From Ruania alkalisoli (GTDB lineage: Bacteria; Actinomycetota; Actinomycetes; Actinomycetales; Beutenbergiaceae): a DNA stretch of 64,000 nt. The stretch spans positions 2,017,581 to 2,081,580 of the forward strand of contig NZ_CP063169.1 in assembly GCF_014960965.1 (NCBI RefSeq), given 5' to 3'. The notes beneath the pieces were generated by a model. It had not been told where the DNA came from, ran no database searches, and worked only from the letters and a program-made list of their open reading frames with translations. Position numbers and translations under genes: made by a program. Shown here one piece after another: positions 63,836 to 64,000 of the stretch; within the stretch, counting starts at the first letter, position 1; each line of letters starts with the position of its first letter.

Positions 63836-63875
63836 CGGTGGGGTCAGGAGGGTGGGCCCCCGCCCGACCCCACCG
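63836..63875 (-). terminator. Hairpin between tkt and tal
   Basis: CGGTGGGGTC and GACCCCACCG form a perfect 10-bp stem across a 20-base GC-rich loop that can pair internally. It lies 7 bases after the tkt stop and 38 bases before the tal start, so it could partly end tkt transcripts. Confidence 0.55.
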
Positions 63876-63882
63876 GAGGGCG

Positions 63883-64000
63883 TCAGGACGTCGCCGGTGC
63901 CAGTGACTGCCGTACAGCTGCCAGCGACTCCTTGGCCGCCGCGACCGTGGCTTCGGCGGTGATCCCGAATTCGGTGAACAGCGTCTTGTAGTCCGCGGAG
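63883..64000 (-). CDS. tkt: Transketolase, C-terminal end (partial)
   Basis: About 38 residues of the transketolase C-terminus. The frame reads SADYKTLFTEFGITAEATV then AAAKESLAAVRQ and stops at TGA 63885-63883. This sequence is characteristic of the family's last helix-strand. The 5' part is beyond the window. Confidence 0.9.
   Translation of the reverse strand, partial: SADYKTLFTEFGITAEATVAAAKESLAAVRQSLAPATS

Overview
The window is a gene-dense, high-GC chromosomal segment with actinobacterial markers: RbpA, WhiA, OpcA, an ANTAR-type PdtaR regulator, a CoaE-GrpB fusion, HGxxPAAW and TIGR03085 family proteins, and many GTG starts. Gene content and order suggest a member of the Micrococcales; the genus cannot be fixed from sequence alone. 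The order hisF-hisI-trpE-trpCBA-lgt, then pyk, pdtaR-polA-rpsA-coaE-uvrB-uvrA, then uvrC-rapZ-yvcK-whiA-gap-pgk-tpiA-secG and pgl-opcA-zwf-tal-tkt, matches by recall two blocks of the Mycobacterium tuberculosis chromosome that are joined here. No phage, insertion sequence, CRISPR array, plasmid or rRNA feature was seen. No gene-free stretch exceeds 300 bases.

Layout. 1-12900: end of hisF, a TIGR03085 protein on the minus strand, a heterodimeric ABC exporter, then hisI-trpE-membrane proteins-trpC-trpB-trpA-lgt, with many start/stop overlaps. 13161-20794: glutamate synthase (gltBD) and pyruvate kinase. 20795-24323: a tandem pair of related lipoproteins of unknown function, a HAD-type nucleotidase and a stand-alone arginine deiminase. 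24407-37056: tRNA-Leu(CAA), pdtaR, polA, rpsA, pcp, coaE, OsmC, esterase and uvrB. 37074-43251: an amino-sugar island with a BadF/NagK-type kinase divergent from an RpiR regulator, a SIS protein and an NgcEFG-like ABC importer without its ATPase. 43331-44574: a yybP-ykoY (Mn2+) riboswitch controlling a TerC transporter. 44692-54825: small enzymes, uvrA with a LexA box, OsmC, uvrC, rapZ-yvcK-whiA. 55017-58901: gap, pgk, tpiA, secG, rbpA. 58986-64000, minus strand: oxidative and non-oxidative pentose phosphate genes (tkt end, tal, zwf, opcA, pgl) plus a SRPBCC protein.

How the genes work together: the first block makes His and Trp and the lipoprotein-modifying enzyme Lgt. The middle carries nitrogen assimilation, DNA repair and replication (PolA, UvrABC), translation (S1) and CoA synthesis. 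The last part is a central-carbon block. The most notable signals are regulatory and structural. They are the TerC riboswitch with a switchable Shine-Dalgarno hairpin, the asymmetric ATP sites of the exporter, a near-perfect 13-bp-stem hairpin inside the start of the sugar permease gene, strong hairpins separating the glycolytic genes, a 16-bp palindrome in front of the lipoprotein pair, and a recurring TANNNT-N6-7-start arrangement that suggests leaderless mRNAs for several genes.
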